Made by a program: the position numbers and the translations under genes. From the NCBI RefSeq assembly GCF_020535545.1, contig NZ_CP084752.1:806001-870000 (forward strand): a stretch of DNA of 64,000 nucleotides. The letters are read 5' to 3'. Source of the stretch: Roseateles sp. XES5 (GTDB lineage: Bacteria; Pseudomonadota; Alphaproteobacteria; Rhizobiales; Rhizobiaceae). Each line of letters starts with the position of its first letter. Position 1 is the first letter of the stretch. Shown here in pieces: positions 49,065-59,161 of the stretch. The notes under the pieces were generated by a model that saw only the letters and a list, made by a program, of their open reading frames with translations, searched no databases and was not told where the DNA came from.

Positions 49065-50804
49065 TCAGGCGACGGACTTCTCCGGCGTCCGACCGGCGTA
49101 ACGCCGATAGATGACCTCGATCATGTCGGGGCTGACCGGCTTGGTGATGTAGTCGTCCATGCCAGCGTCCATGCAGTTCTGCATGTCGACATTGAGCGCC
49201 TGGGCGGTGACGGCGACGATGGGCGTGTGGGTGCCCGTCAGCTTCTCGGCCTCGCGGATTTCCATCGCCGCGTCGATGCCATTCATCACGGGCATGGAAA
49301 TATCCATCAGCACGAGGCGCGGCTGATGCTTGCGCCACAGCATCACCGCCTCTTCGCCGTTCTCGGCGATGCGGTGGGAAATGCCCATGCCTTCGAGGAT
49401 CTGCGAGAAGACGAACTGGTTGATCTGGTTGTCCTCGGCGACCAGCACCTCGACGTCGCCGACGGCGGCCGGCAGCATGGTGGAGATGTCGGTGGCGATG
49501 TACCAGTCGTCGGAGAAGGAGACGGGCGTGACGATATCGCCGAGCGGCGATCCGTTTTCCGACAGAAGCTCGTGCTCCTCGACGAGGGCGCGCATGAAGT
49601 CCGAGCCGATGCCGTCGGGCGCGACCAGCCGCGTGGCGATGCCATGGTCCCCGGCGACGATAGCGCCGTGACCCGGCAGGTTGTCGTCGACGACGATAAG
49701 GTCGACGGCAAGCCCATGCTGTCTGGCAAGGGCAAGGAAGGCTTCGTGTTCGTGCACGCTGGAGACGGCGCAGCAATCCGCGCCGCGCGCCTTGAACTCG
49801 CCGACGAGGAGGTCCTCGATGCGCATGTTGGCGGTGGCGACGAGCACCTTCTTGCCGGAAACGCTCTTCAGGTCGTCGGGATTGAGTTGGTCCAGCAGCA
49901 GGCGGCGCTCGGCGTCGCGCACCGGATCGAAGCAGTTCTGCGCCTCGACGAAACCGCCCGGCACGCGCATCAGCGCGTCCTCCGCGTCGTCGATGGCCCG
50001 TTCGCCCGCCGCGAAAGCCGTCACGTCCTCCATGATCGTCACGATGGCATGGTGGCCGGGAGCGCCGATGCGGTACTTGCGGGTGATGACGTAGAGATCG
50101 GAGCCGTCGGCGCGGATGAGATGTTCGGCGAGCATGTAGGGCTCGCCCGTCTCCAGCACCGCGCGGTCGCTCGCCTCGATGCGGCCGGCGCTTTCGGCAT
50201 CGGCCAGCGCCCAGATGGTGCGGCCGAGAATGCTGTCGGCATTGGTGTCGTAGATACCGCAGAAGGCGCGGTTGACGGCGATATAGGTGAGGTTGCGGTC
50301 CTTGATGACCATCGGCGAGGGCAGCGTCTCGAGGATTTCCTCCGTCAGCGCGATGCGCTCGAGGTCCGAGCGCCACTGCTCTTCCTGCTTCTTCTGGTCG
50401 GAGACGTCGACCAGCGTGGTGACGTTGTAGCCGTTGGGCAGGCGGCGCTTGCGGAAATGAATCCAGCGGTCGCGGCCGAGACGCTCGACGGCTTCGTACT
50501 GTTCGCGCCAATGGGCGGAAATGCGGTTGGAAATCCACTCTTCGCGGTTGATCGCCCTGCTGCGCTGCTCCGGCGCGATGCCGTAGCGCACGCCGCTGTC
50601 GAAGATCGCGCCCATGACGTCGCGCAGGCGCGTGCCGGGTTTCAGCGTTTCGGCGGGAATGGGGAAGTAGCGCAGAACCTGGCGGCTGGCGAAGACGAGG
50701 CAGTCGTTCTTGTCGTAGACGATCACCGCTGCGGCGAGGATATCGCACGCGGCCTCGAACATTCCCAGCCGGATGTGCGCGTCTTGCGACGCTACATCAT
50801 TCAT
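49065..50804 (-). CDS. PAS-PAS-pseudoreceiver-receiver protein without kinase domain
   Basis: A 579-residue protein with two PAS-like domains (about residues 18-135, ending VTTLVDVSDQ, and 150-270, with VIKDRNLTYIAVNRAFCGI), a degenerate receiver-like domain (about 322-430, VLVATANMRIEDLL instead of the acidic pair, but LIVVDDNLPG) and an intact C-terminal receiver (about 454-570: VLVAEDNQIN, LVLMDISMP, ITKP). No HisKA, HWE or HATPase segment is present, unlike hybrid kinases of similar look. It should be phosphorylated by another protein and pass on a signal sensed by the PAS domains. GAGGA before the ATG. Confidence 0.82.
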   Translation of the reverse strand: MNDVASQDAHIRLGMFEAACDILAAAVIVYDKNDCLVFASRQVLRYFPIPAETLKPGTRLRDVMGAIFDSGVRYGIAPEQRSRAINREEWISNRISAHWREQYEAVERLGRDRWIHFRKRRLPNGYNVTTLVDVSDQKKQEEQWRSDLERIALTEEILETLPSPMVIKDRNLTYIAVNRAFCGIYDTNADSILGRTIWALADAESAGRIEASDRAVLETGEPYMLAEHLIRADGSDLYVITRKYRIGAPGHHAIVTIMEDVTAFAAGERAIDDAEDALMRVPGGFVEAQNCFDPVRDAERRLLLDQLNPDDLKSVSGKKVLVATANMRIEDLLVGEFKARGADCCAVSSVHEHEAFLALARQHGLAVDLIVVDDNLPGHGAIVAGDHGIATRLVAPDGIGSDFMRALVEEHELLSENGSPLGDIVTPVSFSDDWYIATDISTMLPAAVGDVEVLVAEDNQINQFVFSQILEGMGISHRIAENGEEAVMLWRKHQPRLVLMDISMPVMNGIDAAMEIREAEKLTGTHTPIVAVTAQALNVDMQNCMDAGMDDYITKPVSPDMIEVIYRRYAGRTPEKSVA

Positions 50805-51070
50805 AATGGCAGTCCTCGCCTGTCTGGCATTCCCGAAAACATGCTGATCGGCGTCGATGCGCCCTGGACGTTCTGGGAAATGTCAGCGGCCAGCGACGCT
50901 GAAATCGTCCGCCGGGAACCCGGCCGGCTTGTGCTCATACAAGCTCAACGGCACGTTCGCAGCATTTTATTAAAGCCTGATTAAACGATTTCGGGTGGCC
51001 GATACGCAGAGGCCGGGATAAGCCGATCCCACCACTGGCGGCGCGCCGCCGAATCCGCGAAAATGACCGC

Positions 51071-52876
51071 ATGACCATCAGGCAGCTTTCCGAGACCCTC
51101 ATCAACCAGATCGCCGCGGGCGAAGTGATCGAACGCCCGGCGAGCGCGGCCAAGGAGCTGATCGAGAACGCGCTGGACGCCGGCGCGACCCGCATCGAGA
51201 TCGCCACGGCCGGCGGCGGCAAGACATTGCTGCGCGTCACCGACAATGGCGGCGGCATGGCCCCGGCCGATCTGGAACTGGCGATCCGGCGGCACTGCAC
51301 CTCCAAGCTCGACAAGGACCTGCTCGACATCCGCACGCTCGGCTTCCGCGGCGAGGCCCTGCCTTCCATCGGCTCGGTCGCGAAGCTCTCCCTGCTCAGC
51401 CGCACGGCGGAGGCCGGCGAAGGCGCGGAGATCAGCGTGACGGGCGGCAAGGTGGAACCGGTGCGCCCGGCCGCCGCCAACCGCGGCACCGTGGTCGAGG
51501 TGCGCGACCTCTTCTTCGCTACCCCGGCGCGCCTCAAGTTCCTGAAGAGCGAGAAGGCCGAGGCCTCGGCGATTTCGGACGTCGTGCGGCGCATGGCGAT
51601 CGCCTTTCCCCATGTGCGCTTCGTGCTGTCGGGCTCCGACCGCACGACGCTGGAATTCCCCGCGACCGGCACGGACCGGCTTGCCCGCATCGCCCAGGTG
51701 CTCGGCCGGGATTTCCGCGACAATGCCATCGAGATCGATGCCGAGCGCGAGGGCGTGCGGCTGACCGGCTTTGCCGGCGTGCCGACCTTCAATCGCGGCA
51801 ACAGCCTCAACCAGTTCGCCTTCGTCAACGGACGGCCGGTGCAGGACAAGCTGATCTGGTCGGCCCTGAGGGCCGCCTATGCCGAGACGATCCCGCACGG
51901 GCGCTATCCGGTCGCCGTGCTCTCCCTCGACATCGATCCGGCGCTGGTCGACGTCAACGTGCATCCCGCCAAATCGGATGTGCGCTTCCGCGATCCCGGC
52001 CTCGTGCGCGGCCTCATCATCGGCGCGATCCGCGAGGCGCTGGCCCGCGAGGGCGACCGCGCCTCCACCACGGGCGCCAGCGGCCTGATGCGCGCCTTCC
52101 GTCCTGAAGCCGCGCGCCCCTCCGCGCCCTGGACACCCGCCGCCTCGCCCTACCGGCCCTTCGAGGCGTCGCCCGCCGCGATGCCCCTGCGCGCGCAGCA
52201 GACAGGCTTTGCCGACTTCGTCGCGCCCTCGGCCCGCAGCGAGCCGTCCTTCACGCCGGCCGCCACGGGATTTCGCGAGGAAGAGCTGCCGCAGCGCCAT
52301 CCGCTCGGCGCGGCGCGGGCGCAACTGCACGAGAACTACATCGTCGCGCAGACCGAGGACGGCCTTGTCATCGTCGACCAGCATGCCGCCCATGAACGGC
52401 TGGTCTTCGAAGCGATGCGCAACGCGCTGCATGCCCGCGCGGTGCCGGCGCAGGCGCTGCTGATTCCCGAGATCGTCGACCTGCCGGAAGACGATTGCGA
52501 CCGGCTCCTCGCCCATGCGGAGGAATTCGCAAAACTCGGCCTCGGCATCGAGCGCTTCGGCCCCGGCGCCGTCGCCGTGCGCGAGACGCCGGCCATGCTC
52601 GGTGAAATGGATGCGGCCGGCCTTATCCGCCAGCTTGCCGATGAGCTGGCGGAATGGGACACGGCGAGCGGCCTCAGGAACAAGCTGGAATATCTTGCCG
52701 CCACCATGGCCTGCCACGGCTCGGTGCGCTCGGGCCGGCGCATGCGGCCGGAGGAGATGAACGCGCTCCTGCGTCAGATGGAGGCGACGCCCGGCTCGGG
52801 CCAGTGCAACCACGGCCGGCCGACCTATATCGAGCTGAAGCTTTCCGATATCGAGCGGCTGTTCGGCCGGAGCTGA
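51071..52876 (+). CDS. mutL: DNA mismatch repair protein MutL
   Basis: A 601-residue MutL. The N-terminal GHKL ATPase shows [32 protein letters not shown] and GFRGEAL. The C-terminal domain contains [12 protein letters not shown] near residue 436, a match to the DQHA(X)2E(X)4E metal-binding motif of MutL proteins with endonuclease activity, found in organisms without MutH. It should therefore nick the new strand itself. The linker (about 330-415) is Pro/Ala-rich as usual. The gene is followed at 53200 by a DUF2093 gene and then the convergent lpxK. Confidence 0.95.
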   Translation: MTIRQLSETLINQIAAGEVIERPASAAKELIENALDAGATRIEIATAGGGKTLLRVTDNGGGMAPADLELAIRRHCTSKLDKDLLDIRTLGFRGEALPSIGSVAKLSLLSRTAEAGEGAEISVTGGKVEPVRPAAANRGTVVEVRDLFFATPARLKFLKSEKAEASAISDVVRRMAIAFPHVRFVLSGSDRTTLEFPATGTDRLARIAQVLGRDFRDNAIEIDAEREGVRLTGFAGVPTFNRGNSLNQFAFVNGRPVQDKLIWSALRAAYAETIPHGRYPVAVLSLDIDPALVDVNVHPAKSDVRFRDPGLVRGLIIGAIREALAREGDRASTTGASGLMRAFRPEAARPSAPWTPAASPYRPFEASPAAMPLRAQQTGFADFVAPSARSEPSFTPAATGFREEELPQRHPLGAARAQLHENYIVAQTEDGLVIVDQHAAHERLVFEAMRNALHARAVPAQALLIPEIVDLPEDDCDRLLAHAEEFAKLGLGIERFGPGAVAVRETPAMLGEMDAAGLIRQLADELAEWDTASGLRNKLEYLAATMACHGSVRSGRRMRPEEMNALLRQMEATPGSGQCNHGRPTYIELKLSDIERLFGRS

Positions 52877-52963
52877 CGGCAGCCTTGGACACGTGCGGGG
52901 GCTGGCTATTTCGCGCCTGCCGCGATATTGCATGACGATCGGATGATACGGATATTGAAATCG

Positions 52964-53200
52964 ATGATGAACCGTTTTGAAGGCCGCGGCGGCAGCCGGG
53001 AAGCGAAGATCCGCTATCTCGACGGCGATTTCCAGATCCTGATGCCCGGCTCGCACGTCACCTGCGCCATGACCGGCGAAACGATCCCGGTCGACGAGCT
53101 GCGCTACTGGAGCGTCGCGCGGCAGGAAGCCTATGTCAGCTGCGCCGCCTCGCTGGATGCGGAACAGCGTGCCGGCGCCCTGCCGAACCAGAAGCGCTGA
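52964..53200 (+). CDS. DUF2093 protein
   Basis: A small protein (78 residues with this start) of the DUF2093 family, restricted to alphaproteobacteria: NRFEGRGGSREAKIRYLDGD then FQILMPGSHVTCAMTGETIP and LRYWSVARQEAYVSC. Two Cys occur in the body. Function unknown. The start is unclear: ATGs at 52943, 52964 and 52967 and a TTG at 52928 are all in frame. Convergent to lpxK, with 43 bp between. Confidence 0.8.
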   Translation: MMNRFEGRGGSREAKIRYLDGDFQILMPGSHVTCAMTGETIPVDELRYWSVARQEAYVSCAASLDAEQRAGALPNQKR

Positions 53201-53243
53201 GCCCCGAAAGCACCGGGACCGGGCGTCTCTCTCCTCGAAAAAT

Positions 53244-54284
53244 CTACTTCTCCGCCAGCCGGTGCAGCTTGCGCCGGCGCGCATTGGCAATCGCCGCATC
53301 GATGATCGCATCCGGCCCCTTCGGGTCGTCGAAGCGGATTTCCACCTCGATCACCCGGCTCTTCTCTTTCAGCTCCTCCGACCGGCCGTGCCCGCCGCCG
53401 AGCCGCACGCTGTCCTTGGCCGTGGTGACGAGCCGGTAGCCGAGCCCTTCGGCATGGTCGAGGATTTCGCTCACCTCATCGTCGCTGAGATAGTGATGGT
53501 CCGGGAAGCTGCGGGTGACGTAGAGATGCGCGCCTGTCTCGTTCACCGTGCGGAAGAACTTCTCGTTGTCGGCAATGCCCGACCAGGCCATGACGACCTG
53601 ATCCCTGAGATCCTCGGCCCCGACGGTGACGAGCGTCGCCGGATGGATGGCCTTGCCGGCGCGGGCGGCCTGGCGGATCAGCCGGTCGGCCGCATCGCCG
53701 TCGCCGATGGCCAGCAGCGCGCTTGCCTGCCGCATCTGTTCGCCCAGCGGCGCGCGCACCGGCCCGCTCGGCACCAGATGGCCGTTGCCGATGCCACGGC
53801 GCGTGTCGATGACGAGCAGCGCATAGTCGAAGGTGAGCTGCGCGCTCTGGAAACCGTCATCCATGATGATGAGGTCGGCGCCCGCCTCCATCAGCGTCAT
53901 CGCGCCCTTGACGCGCTTGCGCGAAATGACGGTCAGCGCCTCGCGGGCGAGCAGCAGCGGTTCGTCGCCGACGGCGCGGGCGCGGTGATGGTGCGGATCG
54001 ACGACGGTGGTCACGTCCAGCGAGCCGCCATAGCCGCGCGAAAGAAAACCGGGCTTGAGGCCGCGCGCCTTGGCGGCGCGGGCGATGGCGATGGCGGTCG
54101 GCGTCTTGCCGGCCCCGCCCACGGTGAAATTGCCGACGCAGATCACCGGCACCGGCACCTCGACCCGCCGCCCCTTGCGCAGCCGCCGGCCGGCAACCCA
54201 GCCATAGAGGCGCGAGACGGGCCAGAGCGCATAAGCGCGCCAGTCCGGCTTCGTCCACCAGAACGGCGGCGCTTCACTTACCAT
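53244..54284 (-). CDS. lpxK: Tetraacyldisaccharide 4'-kinase
   Basis: A 346-residue inner membrane-associated kinase that phosphorylates the 4' position of the lipid A disaccharide precursor. The P-loop [16 protein letters not shown] is near residue 56 and GDEPLLLA is conserved; [12 protein letters not shown] near the N-terminus is the membrane-proximal helix. Last gene of the pmbA-cysQ-DUF4170-waaA-HAD-lpxK cluster. Two adjacent ATGs exist at 54287 and 54284; the second has better spacing to GGGGGA. Confidence 0.93.
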   Translation of the reverse strand: MVSEAPPFWWTKPDWRAYALWPVSRLYGWVAGRRLRKGRRVEVPVPVICVGNFTVGGAGKTPTAIAIARAAKARGLKPGFLSRGYGGSLDVTTVVDPHHHRARAVGDEPLLLAREALTVISRKRVKGAMTLMEAGADLIIMDDGFQSAQLTFDYALLVIDTRRGIGNGHLVPSGPVRAPLGEQMRQASALLAIGDGDAADRLIRQAARAGKAIHPATLVTVGAEDLRDQVVMAWSGIADNEKFFRTVNETGAHLYVTRSFPDHHYLSDDEVSEILDHAEGLGYRLVTTAKDSVRLGGGHGRSEELKEKSRVIEVEIRFDDPKGPDAIIDAAIANARRRKLHRLAEK

Positions 54285-54380
54285 CATATCCCCCGCGGGC
54301 GTCCCTGCCCGGTCCTTGGGCCTCAAGAAACGCGAGAATGGCGGGAAAAGCAACCGGGGGCACGGTGCTGCGATGCGTGC

Positions 54381-55115
54381 TCACGCCGCCGGGCGCGCGG
54401 CGGCCGCTTCGGGGAAGATCGGCACCAGTTCGGTGATGTCGTTGAGGCAGTAGTCCGAGGCGGCCGACAGGGATTCCCGCGAGCCGGTGCCCGTCAGCAC
54501 GGCGACGGTGAGACCGGCGCCGGCATTGCGGCCCATATGCAGGTCGTGATTGTTGTCGCCGACGACGGCGACCTGGTGCGGTTCGAGGCCCGTCGCCGCG
54601 CAGAAGCCGAGCACCATGCCCGGTTCCGGCTTGATGCCGAAGCCACTGTCGTAGCCGGCGACATAGTGCAGGTAGTTCTCGAAGCCGAAGCGCTTGGCCG
54701 TCGCCCGGATCGAGGCCTCGTTGTCGCTGGAGGCGACGCCGAGCCAGTAGCCGCGGGCATGCATGGTGGCGAAGAAATCGGCAAGGTCGGTGACCGCGAC
54801 GGCAAGCTGGGCGGAATTGGCGAAGAGCCCGTCGAAGAGCTCCGACAGCGCTTCCACCGTGAAGGGCGCACCGGCGCCGACCATGCCCTCGGCGATCTCC
54901 ACCGTGTTGCCGGCGGCCAGCAGGCTGTCCGGCGTGACATAGCCGGTATCAGGATCCATGCCGCCCGCGACCAGCAGCTTGCGGGCGAGCGCCTCGTCGC
55001 CGGCCGCGGCGATGCGGGCAAGCTCGTAATTCACCGGCACCCAGCTTTTGGCATAATCGAGCAGCGTGCCATCCTTGTCGAAGAGGATGCCGGAAATCGT
55101 CGCTGCCTTGGTCAT
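54381..55115 (-). CDS. HAD-family hydrolase (phosphoglycolate phosphatase-like)
   Basis: A 244-residue haloacid dehalogenase-type phosphatase with the nucleophile pair D13/D15 in FDKDGTLLD, motif II Ser/Thr in GVASSDNEASI and motif III/IV in GDNNHDLHMGRNAG. The cap domain follows motif I. Substrate unknown. It sits between waaA and lpxK in the same direction (11 bp after the waaA stop), in a place where rhizobia often have such a gene, so a role in Kdo or lipid A chemistry is conceivable but unproven. AAGGA precedes the ATG at 8 bp. Confidence 0.88.
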   Translation of the reverse strand: MTKAATISGILFDKDGTLLDYAKSWVPVNYELARIAAAGDEALARKLLVAGGMDPDTGYVTPDSLLAAGNTVEIAEGMVGAGAPFTVEALSELFDGLFANSAQLAVAVTDLADFFATMHARGYWLGVASSDNEASIRATAKRFGFENYLHYVAGYDSGFGIKPEPGMVLGFCAATGLEPHQVAVVGDNNHDLHMGRNAGAGLTVAVLTGTGSRESLSAASDYCLNDITELVPIFPEAAAARPAA

Positions 55116-55126
55116 GGTCCGTCCTT

Positions 55127-56440
55127 TCAGGAGGTCTGGCGCGGGTGCAGGCGCGCCTTCACGGTAAGCGGATTGATGTAGGGCTCCAGCCCCTTGATCG
55201 TGGCGCGCAGGGCCCCGCGCATTTCCTGCACGGTCTCTTGTCCTGCCTCGATCATCTGCCGGCGCGTCTCGTCGTTCATAAGCAGATAGTGCACGCCTTT
55301 GGCGAGCATTTCCACATCGCGCACCATCTTGGCGCTGCCATTGCGGGCAAGCTGCTGATAGGCCTCGCGGAAATTCTGCACATTGCCACCCGACAGCACC
55401 GCGCAGCCGAGCATGGCCGGTTCCAGCGGGTTCTGCCCGCCTTCGGCAAAGAGCGAGCGGCCGACGAAGGCGATCTCCGTCATGCGCAGGTAAAGCCCCA
55501 TCTCGCCGATCGTGTCGCCGAGGAAGACGTCGGTATCGGGCGTCAGCGGCTCGCCGGAGGTGCGCCTGACGACCTTGAGGCCGCGCGCCGTCAGCATGTC
55601 GAAGATGGCATCGCCCCGTTCGGGATGGCGCGGCACGACGATGGTGAGCAGGCCCGTGCGTTCCTTCAGCACCCGGTGCACGTTGCCGGCCGCCGCTTCC
55701 TCGCCCTCGAAGGTCGAGATCGCCGCCCAGGTCCGCCGGGTGCCGATCTGGTCGAGATAGGTTTTCAGCGCGACGGGATCGACCGGCGGCGCATCCGTAT
55801 CGACCTTGAGATTGCCGGAAACCAGCACCGGCAGCGCGCCGAGCGTGCGGAACCGTTCGGCATCCGTCTCCGACTGGGCGATGACGAGCGCGAAGTTTTC
55901 GAACAGCGCATCGGCGATGGCGTGCCGGCGCTTCCAGCGCGGGAAGGAGCGGTCCGAGATGCGGGCATTGACCAGCACCTGCGGAATGTGGCGCTTGCCG
56001 AGTTCCAGGATGGTCATCGGCCAGATTTCCGATTCCACCATGATGGCAAGGTCGGGATGCCAGTATTCGAGGAAGCGGCTGACCGCCGGCTTCAGGTCGA
56101 GCGGCACATATTGGTGGATGACGTCGTCGCCGAGGCGATCCTGCACGACCTTGGCGGAGGTGACGGTGCCGGTGGTGAGCACGACGGCGATGCCGCGGCG
56201 GCACACTTCCTTGATCAGCGGCACGATGGCGTTGGTCTCGCCGACGCTGGCCGCGTGGAACCACACCAGCGGGCCATGCGGCCGCTCGACGCTGGCGACG
56301 CCGTAGCGCTCGCGGCGCCGGGAACGCTCTTCCTTGCCCTTGGCCGCGCGCAGCGCGAGATAGGGGCCGACGACCGGATAGAGCGCGAGGCCACCCCAGC
56401 GGTAAAGGGCAAGCGCGGCGCGGGCGAGCCGTCTGCTCAT
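55127..56440 (-). CDS. waaA: 3-deoxy-D-manno-octulosonic acid (Kdo) transferase
   Basis: A 437-residue membrane-anchored glycosyltransferase (GT-B, also called KdtA) that adds Kdo to lipid IVA in the cytoplasmic leaflet. The N-terminal anchor LARAALALYRWGGLALYP is followed by GPLVWFHAASVGET, LTTGTVTSAKV, WPMTILELGKRHIP-type ESEIWPMTI and AFVGRSLFAEGGQNPLEPA, all canonical. First committed Kdo step before lpxK and adjacent phosphatase gene. Confidence 0.94.
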   Translation of the reverse strand: MSRRLARAALALYRWGGLALYPVVGPYLALRAAKGKEERSRRRERYGVASVERPHGPLVWFHAASVGETNAIVPLIKEVCRRGIAVVLTTGTVTSAKVVQDRLGDDVIHQYVPLDLKPAVSRFLEYWHPDLAIMVESEIWPMTILELGKRHIPQVLVNARISDRSFPRWKRRHAIADALFENFALVIAQSETDAERFRTLGALPVLVSGNLKVDTDAPPVDPVALKTYLDQIGTRRTWAAISTFEGEEAAAGNVHRVLKERTGLLTIVVPRHPERGDAIFDMLTARGLKVVRRTSGEPLTPDTDVFLGDTIGEMGLYLRMTEIAFVGRSLFAEGGQNPLEPAMLGCAVLSGGNVQNFREAYQQLARNGSAKMVRDVEMLAKGVHYLLMNDETRRQMIEAGQETVQEMRGALRATIKGLEPYINPLTVKARLHPRQTS

Positions 56441-56547
56441 GGGCGAGGCACCCTCGTTGCGGCTTTGGGGCGATCAAGGATCATGAACGGTCCTGTCCTT
56501 CTGTCCGGCGCGGCACGGCCGCGCGGGACGGTGTCGAAACGCGGGGC

Positions 56548-56784
56548 TCAGGCTTCCTTCGGATCCAGCAGGCGGTGCATGTGCACGATGAAGTAGCGCA
56601 TATGGGCGTTGTCGACGGTCTGCTGGGCCTTCGACTTCCAGGCGGCGAGCGCGCTGGCATAGTCGGGGAAGATGCCGACGATATCGAGGGCATTGAGGTC
56701 GCGGAACTGCATGTCCGCAAGGGTCTTCAGTTCGCCGCCAAAAACGAGATGAAGAAGCTGCTTGGGCTCGGTCGAGTCGGTCAT
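56548..56784 (-). CDS. DUF4170 protein
   Basis: A 78-residue protein of the DUF4170 family, typical of Rhizobiales: LLHLVFGGELKTLADMQFRD then ALDIVGIFPDYASALAAWKS and AHMRYFIVHMHRLLDP. Function unknown; always close to the lipid A cluster as I recall. The start ATG follows AAGAGAGAAAC. 113 bp separate it from cysQ on the same strand. Confidence 0.85.
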   Translation of the reverse strand: MTDSTEPKQLLHLVFGGELKTLADMQFRDLNALDIVGIFPDYASALAAWKSKAQQTVDNAHMRYFIVHMHRLLDPKEA

Positions 56785-56897
56785 GTTTCTCTCTTTTGTT
56801 CTTTCGCAATTCCGGACGGGAAGCCGGTCCCCGCTTTTTTGGAATTGCCTCAATATGCCGATTTCGGCAGACGGTTTGCGGGATTCCGCGGGAAAGG

Positions 56898-57701
56898 TCA
56901 ATGGCCGGCGAGGTGCCGGGAGGCCTCCACAAGCCCGGAAAGCCGGGACAGGCCGGCCGCGGCCAGCGTCTCGTGGCTGACGGTCGGCCGGTTGTAGACG
57001 AGCGGCTTGCCATCCAGCGTCACGAGGGCGCCGCCGGCCCGCGTCAGGATGAGGTCGGCGGCCGCCAGATCCCAGTCGTGCGAATTGCGCTTGACCAGCG
57101 TCGCGTCGATACGGCCGTCCGCCACCATGGCGAGACGATAGGCGAGCGAGGGCACATGGGCGATGCGGTGCACGCCGCCCGTCATGGTCCGGTCGATGCC
57201 CTCTGCCATGTCCTCGGCGGCGGCGATGCGCGTCGGGCGCGCGGCGTCGGCCCCGGTCACGGCGATGGCTTTGCCGTTCTTCAGCACCGGGCCATCCGCG
57301 GCCGCGGTGAAGAGTTCGTCGAGCGCCGGGGCGAAGAGCACGCCCGCCACCGGCCGGCCGTGATGGACGACCGCGGCGCTGACGCACCAGACGTCCTTGC
57401 CGGCGATGAAGGCGCGCGTGCCGTCGATCGGATCGATGACGAAGACCGTCTCGCAGTCGAGCCGGCCGGCGTCGTCATCCGTTTCCTCCGACAGCCAGCC
57501 GTAGTTCGGCCGGGCGGAGAGCAGTTCCTTCTTGAGAATGTCGTTGGCGGCGAAATCCGCCGCGCTGACCGGCGAGCGACCGCCGTTCTTCCACCAGACA
57601 TCCGGCCCCTTGCGGAAGAAATCGAGCGCGCGGGCGCCCGCCAGCCGCGCGGCGCCGACGAGAAGGTCGAGATCGGCATTCCAGGCGGCTGGGGTGGTCA
57701 T
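56898..57701 (-). CDS. cysQ: CysQ / inositol monophosphatase family phosphatase
   Basis: A 267-residue Li-sensitive phosphatase of the IMPase superfamily. The metal motifs are EE at 72-73 (GWLSEET) and DPIDGT at 90-95, then the C-terminal WD in SHDWDLAAADLIL. Members dephosphorylate 3'-phosphoadenosine 5'-phosphate (CysQ) or inositol phosphate; the CysQ name is from similarity of the set. It starts 4 bp after the pmbA stop. An in-frame TTG 6 codons upstream is possible but would overlap pmbA. Confidence 0.85.
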   Translation of the reverse strand: MTTPAAWNADLDLLVGAARLAGARALDFFRKGPDVWWKNGGRSPVSAADFAANDILKKELLSARPNYGWLSEETDDDAGRLDCETVFVIDPIDGTRAFIAGKDVWCVSAAVVHHGRPVAGVLFAPALDELFTAAADGPVLKNGKAIAVTGADAARPTRIAAAEDMAEGIDRTMTGGVHRIAHVPSLAYRLAMVADGRIDATLVKRNSHDWDLAAADLILTRAGGALVTLDGKPLVYNRPTVSHETLAAAGLSRLSGLVEASRHLAGH

Positions 57702-57705
57702 GGTC

Positions 57706-59052
57706 TCACGTCCCGGCAAGCGTCATGCCTTCGATGGCCAGCGTCGGCGCGGCGACGCCGAAGGAGCGGTCGATATCGTTCGCCGGCGTGATGCGCAGGA
57801 ACATGTCGGTGAGGCTGGAGGCGATGGTGACCTCCGAGACCGCGAAGGTGAGCTCGCCGTTCTCGATCCAGTAACCGGAAGCGCCGCGGCTGTATTCGCC
57901 CGTCACCATGTTGACGCCCTGGCCGATCAGCTCGGTGACGTAGAAGCCGTTGCCGACGGAGCGGATCAGGTCCTCCGGAGAAATGTCGCCGGGCTCCAGC
58001 GCAAGGTTGGTGGAGGCCGGGCTGACCGAGGTGCCGCCGCGCACGCCGCGGCCGTTCGTCCTGAGGCCGAGTTCGTCGGCGGTGGAGGTGGAGAGGAACC
58101 AGTGCTGCAGCACGCCGTCCTCGATCATGGCGAGGCGCGCGCCCGTGATGCCTTCGCCATCGAAGGGACGGGACGAGGAGCCGCGCACGATGAGCGGGTC
58201 GTCGGTGACGGAGAGACCCGCCTTCAGCACCTGCTGGCCCATGCGGTCGCGCAGGAAGCTGGTCTTGCGGGCGACGGCGGCGCCGTTGATGGCGCCGGCG
58301 ATGTGGCCGGCAATGCCGCGCGCGACGCGCGGATCGTAGACGACGGTGACGTTCCTGGCCGTCGGCACCTGGCGCGGGTTCAGCCGGCGCACGGCGCGGG
58401 CGGCCGCCTCGCGGCCGATCTCCCCGGCATCGCGCAGATCGGCGAAATAGAGGCTCGAATCGAAGTCGTAGTCGCGCTCCATCTTGGTGCCTTCGCCGGC
58501 GATGACGCTGACGGAGCGGCCGAAGCGGCTGGCGCTGTAGGCGCCGGAAAAGCCGTGCGAGGTGGCGAGCACCAGCCCGCCCATGCCGGCCGAAGCGCCC
58601 GCGCCGCCGGAATTGGTGACGCCGGAGACGGCGAGCGCTGCGGCCTCCGCCGCAAGGGCGGCTTCCGTCAACTGCTCGGCGGTGACGGCGGTCGGGTCGA
58701 AGAGTTCGAGATCGGGCCACTCCGTCGCAAGGTCGGCCTTGTCGGCGAGCGTGGCATAGGGGTCTTCCGGCGAGGCCTTGGCCATGGCGACGGCGCGCTC
58801 GGCAAGCACCTTCAGGTCGAAGCCGGGATTGGCCGAGACGCTGGCGACGCGTTTGCCGACGAAGACGCGCAGCGAGAAATCGTCGCTTTCGGAGGCCTCG
58901 GTGCCCTCGACCTTGCCGAGCCGCACGCTGACCGAAGAGGATCGGCCCCGGACGACGACGGCATCGGCCGCATCGGCCCCCGCTTGAATGGCGCGGTCGA
59001 TGAGTTCACCGGCACGCGCGAGAAGGCTTGCGGAATCGATCGTCTCTGACAT
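57706..59052 (-). CDS. pmbA: TldD/PmbA family protein (TldE type)
   Basis: A 448-residue protein of the PmbA/TldE family, the non-catalytic partner of TldD in a heterodimeric metalloprotease that matures peptides such as microcins. The metal-binding HExxxH of TldD is not present, in agreement with PmbA. LGLRTNGRGVRGGTSVSPAS and VNMVTGEYSRGASGYWIENG are typical. The partner tldD is not in the window. It begins the lipid A cluster on the minus strand. Confidence 0.9.
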   Translation of the reverse strand: MSETIDSASLLARAGELIDRAIQAGADAADAVVVRGRSSSVSVRLGKVEGTEASESDDFSLRVFVGKRVASVSANPGFDLKVLAERAVAMAKASPEDPYATLADKADLATEWPDLELFDPTAVTAEQLTEAALAAEAAALAVSGVTNSGGAGASAGMGGLVLATSHGFSGAYSASRFGRSVSVIAGEGTKMERDYDFDSSLYFADLRDAGEIGREAAARAVRRLNPRQVPTARNVTVVYDPRVARGIAGHIAGAINGAAVARKTSFLRDRMGQQVLKAGLSVTDDPLIVRGSSSRPFDGEGITGARLAMIEDGVLQHWFLSTSTADELGLRTNGRGVRGGTSVSPASTNLALEPGDISPEDLIRSVGNGFYVTELIGQGVNMVTGEYSRGASGYWIENGELTFAVSEVTIASSLTDMFLRITPANDIDRSFGVAAPTLAIEGMTLAGT

Positions 59053-59161
59053 GACTTGGCCTTTCTTTGCTGCCCCATTTATTGTGCACCGGCACGGGCA
59101 TCAAGGGAGGCCGCTCCTTTTTTGCCGCAGAGCCGGCGCCATCAAGCAGAAAGCCCTCCGC

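Noticed and set aside
50981..53311. 776-codon open frame on the minus strand
   Set aside because: It is antisense to mutL, whose motifs are all in order; its own translation shows no family features.
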